From an uncultured Dialister sp. (lineage in GTDB: Bacteria; Bacillota; Negativicutes; Veillonellales; Dialisteraceae), in assembly GCF_900538805.1 (NCBI RefSeq), contig NZ_UPZP01000039.1, forward strand, positions 1 through 17,711: a DNA stretch of 17,711 nucleotides, written 5' to 3'. The notes beneath the pieces were generated by a model. It saw only the letters and a list, made by a program, of their open reading frames with translations, was not told the origin of the DNA and did no database searches. A program made the position numbers and the translations under genes. Of this stretch, positions 14,101 through 17,711 are shown in pieces (position 1 is the first letter of the stretch; every line of letters begins with the position of its first letter).

Positions 14101-14330
14101 GTAGGTTTCCTACTCGACTTGATACAATGGCGCTTCTTGCATGCAGGAAACTGTTGGCGAAGAGTTTCCTATTCGACATGACACCATTGTGTTTCTTTCC
14201 GACAAGAAACTGGTCGCGAAAGGTTTCCAGGCCGACATGGCGCCACTGTGTTTCATCGCTATAGGAAACTGTTGGCGAAGGGTTTCCTGGCCGGCTTGTC
14301 ACAATGGCGTTTCTTACCTATAGGAAACTA
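14101..14330. repeat. 59-bp tandem repeat array B (about 4 units)
   Basis: Same repeat and same orientation as array A: unit starts at 14132 (GCTTC), 14191, 14250 and 14309 (last one truncated), with a half unit before (GTTTCCT at 14105). The period is again exactly 59 bp. Conserved parts are GGAAAC.....GCGAAG.GTTTCC and CGAC/GGC..G.CACCAT. Some units carry arm changes (ACAAGAAAC at 14203-14211), so this copy is more degenerate. It lies between the pur promoter and the end of dusB. Open frames through it are artefacts. Confidence 0.92.
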
Positions 14331-14370
14331 CCTTCTACCTTCCATCTTCTACCTTCTGTCTTCTCCTCCC
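14329..14370. repeat. short pyrimidine-rich tandem tract
   Basis: The plus strand carries repeated CTACCTTC / CATCTTCTACCTTC-like units between array B and the dusB stop. Its function is unknown. It may be replication-slippage sequence. Confidence 0.5.
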
Positions 14371-14376
14371 GGGCAG

Positions 14377-15390
14377 TCAAAATGCTGCCATCCAGCTTTT
14401 ATCGGGTTTCCACTTACTTCTTTCTTCCACATAGGCATCCAGCAGGCGGTTGAATTCTTCTTCAGTCAGTGCCTTCATGATTTCTCTTCTGAGGGAGGCG
14501 GCTTCGGGGAGGCCGTGGAAGTAGCGGCTGGCGTGGGCACGCATTTCTTTGACCGCCACCCGTTCCCCCTTTTCTTCCACCAGACCATGGAGGTGCTCTC
14601 GGGCCATGGCGATGCGCATTTCATTGGTAGGCGGCGGAAGGATAGTTCCCGTTTCCAGATAGGTATTTACCCTTTCAAAGACCCAGGGATTGCCCCAGGC
14701 GGCACGGCCGATGGCCACGCCGGCGCATCCCGTTTCTTTCATCAGCCTTGCGGCCGTCGGTCCGTCCACCACGTCGCCGTTTCCAAAGACCGGAATGTGG
14801 ACAGCCTCCACCACTTCGCCGATTTTTTCCCAGTCCGCACAGCCGGTGTAGAAATCTTCCCTGGTGCGGCCATGGACAGTGATGGCGGCGGCGCCTGCTT
14901 CTTCCACCGCCTTTGCCAGCTCCACGCAGTTTTCCGTTTCCCGAGACCAGCCAAGCCGCATTTTCACGGTCACCGGGACGTGGACCGCTTCTGCCATGGC
15001 TTTCACCACTGCCGCTGCCAGGGGGACATTCTTCATAAGGGCGGAGCCGTCGCCGTTTTTGACCACCTTCTGCATGGGGCAGCCCATGTTGATATCGATG
15101 ATGTCAGCGCCCGCCTTTTCCATTTCCTTTGCCCCCAGCGCCATAATGTCCGGTTCACTGCCGAAGAGCTGAAGAGCCACCGGATGCTCACCGGGGTCGA
15201 TCTTCAGCATGTCCCTTGTTTTTTCATTTTTATAATAGAGCCCTTTGGCGCTCACCATTTCCGCCGTGGTCATGGCAGCTCCCATGCGGCGGGCAATGAC
15301 CCGGTAGGCCAGGTCGCTCACCCCTGCCATGGGGGCCAGCACAGCCCAGCCGTCTAACTCTATCGATCCGATTTTCGGTTTCTGATACAT
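14377..15390 (-). CDS. dusB: tRNA-dihydrouridine synthase, DusB type
   Basis: This FMN-dependent reductase makes dihydrouridine in tRNA. It has 337 residues, normal. The TIM barrel shows APMAGVSDLAYR (19-30), a QLFGSEP strand (74-80), the active-site motif INMGCPMQKVVKNGDGSAL with Cys104, VKMRLGW (142-148), VHGRTREDFYTG (172-183), NGDV (204-207) and IGRAAWGNPW (227-236). AGGAGG lies 5 nt before the ATG at 15390. The specific U position in tRNA is not inferable. It is divergent from the merR gene. The leader has an inverted repeat with possible RBS control. Confidence 0.94.
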   Translation of the reverse strand: MYQKPKIGSIELDGWAVLAPMAGVSDLAYRVIARRMGAAMTTAEMVSAKGLYYKNEKTRDMLKIDPGEHPVALQLFGSEPDIMALGAKEMEKAGADIIDINMGCPMQKVVKNGDGSALMKNVPLAAAVVKAMAEAVHVPVTVKMRLGWSRETENCVELAKAVEEAGAAAITVHGRTREDFYTGCADWEKIGEVVEAVHIPVFGNGDVVDGPTAARLMKETGCAGVAIGRAAWGNPWVFERVNTYLETGTILPPPTNEMRIAMAREHLHGLVEEKGERVAVKEMRAHASRYFHGLPEAASLRREIMKALTEEEFNRLLDAYVEERSKWKPDKSWMAAF

Positions 15391-15424
15391 GGTTTCCTCC
15401 TGTCATATTGGACTATTTTACCAC

Positions 15425-15460
15425 AAAAGAGGAAATAAAATCCCCTTCGTTTCCTCTTTT
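15425..15460. repeat. 11-bp inverted repeat in the dusB leader
   Basis: Arms AAAAGAGGAAA (15425-15435) and TTTCCTCTTTT (15450-15460) are perfectly complementary, with a 14-nt loop. On the dusB transcript the second arm (TTTCCTC) is also complementary to GAGGAAA in the dusB ribosome binding region (15399-15393). Confidence 0.7.
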
Positions 15461-15471
15461 CTTCCATTTTC

Positions 15472-15502
15472 TTGACATAAAGTGAGCTTTAAGAATTATA
15501 AT
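15472..15502 (+). promoter_or_regulatory. merR promoter with 19-bp spacer and operator dyad
   Basis: TTGACA (15472-15477) and TATAAT (15497-15502) are both perfect but separated by 19 bp, the overlong spacing used by MerR-family activators. The spacer contains TAAAG-TGAG-CTTTA (15478-15491), a 5-4-5 dyad. Autoregulation by the downstream gene product is likely. Confidence 0.85.
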
Positions 15503-15563
15503 GGAGGCAGAATAAAGATTTAATTCTGAGCGCACAGTGCTTTTCCGGAGAAAGGAGAAATAG

Positions 15564-15998
15564 ATGGCTTACACAATTTCACAGGTTTCCAAGCTTACAG
15601 GAATCAGCCCCTCCACCATCCGCTATTATGACAAGGAAGGGCTTCTCCCCCGGGTGGAAAGGAAAAACGGCATCCGCCTTTTCACCGATACGGATATCCG
15701 CTGGTTTCACCTGCTCACCTGCCTGAAGAATACGGGCATGCCCATCAAACGTATCCGCGAATATGCAAAGCTCACGCTCCAGGGTGATACCAGCCTCAAA
15801 GAAAGGCAGGCCCTCATCCGGGAGCAGCGGCAGTTTGTACAGGACCAGATCGACCAGCTCCTCTTCTATATGCAGGAGCTGGATTTCAAGGAATGGTACT
15901 ACAATAAGGCCCTGTCCCTGGGCTCTGAAAGCAAAATCAACCTTGACGATTATGAAAAGGAAACGGGGAAGAAAACGCCTGATAAACTGAGCCTATAA
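15564..15998 (+). CDS. MerR-family transcriptional regulator (AdhR/NmlR-like)
   Basis: A 144-residue regulator. The N-terminal winged helix-turn-helix is YTISQVSKLTGISPSTIRYY (3-22) followed by KEGLLPRVERKNGIRLFTD (24-42). A coiled-coil dimer helix covers roughly 77-108. It has a single cysteine, Cys53, in LLTCLKNTGMPIK, the position of the sensing cysteine in AdhR/NmlR-type aldehyde or electrophile sensors. There is no metal-binding Cys cluster. AAAGGAG is 6 nt before the ATG. It sits alone on the plus strand, divergent from dusB, and its own promoter has the MerR-type spacer. No dehydrogenase or reductase is next to it, so the regulon is unknown. Confidence 0.92.
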   Translation: MAYTISQVSKLTGISPSTIRYYDKEGLLPRVERKNGIRLFTDTDIRWFHLLTCLKNTGMPIKRIREYAKLTLQGDTSLKERQALIREQRQFVQDQIDQLLFYMQELDFKEWYYNKALSLGSESKINLDDYEKETGKKTPDKLSL

Positions 15999-16005
15999 AA
16001 AAGCA

Positions 16006-16045
16006 GGGGCTGTGAAAAAATGTTCAATCATTTTTTCACAGCCCC
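16006..16045. terminator. bidirectional terminator between merR and the M20 peptidase gene
   Basis: A perfect 17-bp stem GGGGCTGTGAAAAAATG / CATTTTTTCACAGCCCC with a 6-nt loop. TTTT follows on the plus strand and TGCTTTTTTA on the minus strand. It serves both convergent genes. Confidence 0.93.
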
Positions 16046-16080
16046 TTTTGCTGCCTTTTGTGCAGGAAATCTTCCGGATC

Positions 16081-17421
16081 TTATTGTTTTCCGTAATTCG
16101 TAAGGAAGGTTTTTATAAATTTCACCGGCCTGTCCAGCTTGTCAACCGGCATCTTTTCATCCACCTGATGAGCTTCGCCCCAGCGGGCAGTCCTCACCCT
16201 TCCTGTGAATCGGTAAATATGGTCGCAGACATCCGCATAATTTCTGGAGTCTGTGGCACCCAGCATGAGGTTCGGCGCAATCACCGTATCTTTGCCATAG
16301 ACTTCATGAATAGTTTCAGAAAGGAGCTTGAACATGTCCCCTTTCACATCTCCTTCCGGATGAGGATTTTCGGCGTAAGATGCCTTCACCTTCACGCCGT
16401 CGGGCATGATGGATTCCAGATATCTGGTTACAGAATCCACCGTATCCCCCTGGAGGATGCGGACACTCATGGTGGCTTCCGCATGGGAAGGAAGCACATT
16501 GGCCTGGCTGCTGCCTTCTGCCATGGTAACGGCGAAGGTGGTATGGAGAAGGGCATCCAGGATTCTGTCACTTTCTGCCAGCTTCACCAGTTTCTTCCAG
16601 TTCCTCTTCGGATGGCTTACGATAGATTTTCCCGGCTCTTCCTGCAGCGGCGCCACAGCTTTCAAATGGGCTTTCACCAGTGGCGTAAGCCTATAGGGCA
16701 TGGGGTGGGCTTCCACAGCCGCCATGGCCCTTGCCACATCACCCAGCACGGTGCCCCGGCCGGGCTTGCTGGCATGACCGCCGGCGCCGTCCTTGTAGAG
16801 TACAAATTCATTGGGCGCCTTTTCTGCCATGCCCACCAGGGCCAGCGGCGGCTCTCCCTCTTTCCCTTCCTCCACATTGCCCCCTTCATCAAAAAGGCAG
16901 GCCAGATGGACCCCCTGCTCCTTCAGGTAGGCAGCAGTCAAAACGGAGCCCTTTTTGTCCGGTGAGCACTGTACCTCCTCATTGTGGCCAAAGGAAAGGT
17001 AAATGTCGAAATCCGGCGAAAAGCCCTCTTCCAAGAGTTCCTCCACCCCATCCATTTCCGCAGTGAGCACGGACTTACAATCTTCGGCGCCCCTTCCCCA
17101 GAGACAGCCTTCCTCCACTTCTCCCCCAAAGGGTGGGTGGCTCCACTGCTCCTCATGAATAGCAGGCACCACGTCCTGATGGGCCATGAACAGCACAGGA
17201 TCCTTCTTCGGATGGTCCGATTTCCAATGAAAAAGAAGACTGGCCTTTCCGATTCGGGTGAGAGAGAGTTTTTCAAAAATCAAAGGCCAGGCTTCCTGCA
17301 TGTACTGGTGAAGGCGGTCAAACTGGGACCAGTCAGTGTGTTCATCATTTACCGAAGAAACTGTGGGAATCTGCACCACTCCTTGGAGATGGGAAATATA
17401 TTTTTCAAGTTTTGTATCCAT
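16081..17421 (-). CDS. M20-family metallopeptidase (carboxypeptidase PM20D1/CPS1-like)
   Basis: 446 residues from the ATG at 17421, chosen for AAAGGAGG 5 nt upstream; the frame itself stays open to 17502. It is a di-zinc aminoacylase/carboxypeptidase fold with no signal peptide. Metal and catalytic motifs: FMAHQDVVP (His81, Asp83), WGRGAEDCKS (Asp114), FGHNEE (Glu148 base, Glu149 ligand), LFDEGG (near 205), and the C-terminal WGEAHQVDE His. The inserted dimerisation domain contains GGHASKPGRGT. The LGATDSRNY segment fits the CPS1/PM20D1 branch better than DapE or PepT. The substrate is unknown: probably a dipeptide or N-acyl amino acid. It is convergent with merR. I see no clear promoter. Confidence 0.9.
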   Translation of the reverse strand: MDTKLEKYISHLQGVVQIPTVSSVNDEHTDWSQFDRLHQYMQEAWPLIFEKLSLTRIGKASLLFHWKSDHPKKDPVLFMAHQDVVPAIHEEQWSHPPFGGEVEEGCLWGRGAEDCKSVLTAEMDGVEELLEEGFSPDFDIYLSFGHNEEVQCSPDKKGSVLTAAYLKEQGVHLACLFDEGGNVEEGKEGEPPLALVGMAEKAPNEFVLYKDGAGGHASKPGRGTVLGDVARAMAAVEAHPMPYRLTPLVKAHLKAVAPLQEEPGKSIVSHPKRNWKKLVKLAESDRILDALLHTTFAVTMAEGSSQANVLPSHAEATMSVRILQGDTVDSVTRYLESIMPDGVKVKASYAENPHPEGDVKGDMFKLLSETIHEVYGKDTVIAPNLMLGATDSRNYADVCDHIYRFTGRVRTARWGEAHQVDEKMPVDKLDRPVKFIKTFLTNYGKQ

Positions 17422-17479
17422 TACATCCTCCTTTATAATCTTCTCTCCGCATGAAAAAGGCTTTGATGAAATGATGCCC

Positions 17480-17498
17480 CTGTCCGTTGGCCGGACAG
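17480..17498. repeat. 7-bp dyad upstream of the M20 peptidase gene
   Basis: CTGTCCG and CGGACAG arms flank a 5-nt loop, 59 bp before the ATG. It could be an operator or a small leader hairpin. No T-tract follows on either strand. Confidence 0.45.
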
Positions 17499-17558
17499 AC
17501 ACCTCGCGCCCCTGTCATTTCGAAAGAGCCCGAATACCCCAGGCGCCCCCGCCGCCCA

Positions 17559-17592
17559 CTTGTCATCCTGAGCGAAGCGAAGGATCTCGGTA
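17559..17592. repeat. REP-like dispersed repeat
   Basis: TGTCATCCTGAGCGAAGCGA continuing into AGGATCTCGG. The ends ATCCT/AGGAT form an imperfect hairpin. I recognise this as a motif seen dispersed in many bacterial genomes. A related TGTCATTTCGA fragment lies at 17513-17523. Confidence 0.55.
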
Positions 17593-17709
17593 CATGGCGT
17601 CAGTGGGACAGATATTGTTACATACTAGGGAAGTACTGATTAATTCGCAGAATCGAATTTCATATGTATTTTTATCCAATGCTTCGTCATCAGTCTCCTT
17701 AAATAGCTC
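17563..17709 (-). CDS. 3' end of an unidentified protein gene (cut by window edge)
   Basis: One minus-strand frame is open from the window edge for 48 codons to a TGA at 17563. It reads like natural protein: it starts ELFKETDDEALDKNTYEIRF and continues with a CELISTS...CNNIC segment. The other two minus frames close sooner. The last residues (DPSLRSG) and the stop codon are supplied by the REP-like repeat, so the native C-terminus may have been altered. I do not recognise the family. A chance open frame of this length is possible. Confidence 0.35.
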   Translation of the reverse strand, partial: ELFKETDDEALDKNTYEIRFCELISTSLVCNNICPTDAMYRDPSLRSG

Positions 17710-17711
17710 GC

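Noticed and set aside
290..17634. Shared CTAGGGAAGT 10-mer at 290-299 (minus) and 17625-17634 (plus) as inverted ends of one mobile element
   Set aside because: Only 10 bp match, flanking sequences differ, and everything between is ordinary core metabolism.

Overview
The window looks like chromosome from a low-to-mid GC Firmicutes-type bacterium, most likely a Negativicutes relative of Dialister or Veillonella. This is an inference. It rests on strong GGAGG ribosome binding sites, near-consensus TTGACA/TATAAT promoters, a Bacillus-type PurF with a propeptide and four Fe-S ligand cysteines, one-step diaminopimelate dehydrogenase, and a Firmicutes-like purECFMNHD order. No rRNA or ribosomal protein is present to settle the taxonomy. 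Every protein gene except one MerR regulator is on the minus strand.

Layout. 1-72 is the 5' end of a group II intron on the minus strand that runs off the left edge. It is followed by a hairpin-rich non-coding stretch to 303. 304-3303 holds a Sel1-repeat protein gene with thiM and thiE tightly coupled behind it (thiazole salvage and thiamine phosphate synthesis). 3394-3793 is a thioredoxin-like gene with its own consensus promoter and terminator. 3812-4231 is tmRNA (ssrA) with promoter and terminator. 4262-5248 is ddh. 5378-6053 is an exact 59-bp-period tandem array of dyad-containing repeats.

6083-13981 is one purine transcription unit read leftward: promoter, a leader of about 290 nt containing a small ORF, purE, purC, a 28-codon ORF, purF, purM, purN, purH, purD and a strong terminator. 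Together these carry out steps 1, 2 and 3, AIR synthesis, AIR carboxylation, SAICAR synthesis and the last two steps to IMP. purK, purB and purS/Q/L are not here. 14101-14330 is a second, shorter array of the same 59-bp repeat in the same orientation, so the pur unit is bracketed by direct repeats.

14377-15390 is a dusB-type tRNA dihydrouridine synthase. It is divergent from a MerR-family gene (15564-15998) whose promoter has the 19-bp spacer and internal dyad typical of MerR control. A 17-bp-stem bidirectional terminator separates merR from a convergent M20 peptidase gene (16081-17421). The right edge holds a dyad, a REP-like repeat and probably the 3' end of an unidentified gene.

The most interesting items are the two 59-bp arrays flanking the purine operon, the pur leader, the merR/dusB intergenic region with a possible RNA switch at dusB, and the group II intron end abutting stacked hairpins. 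No CRISPR, prophage or defence locus was recognised.
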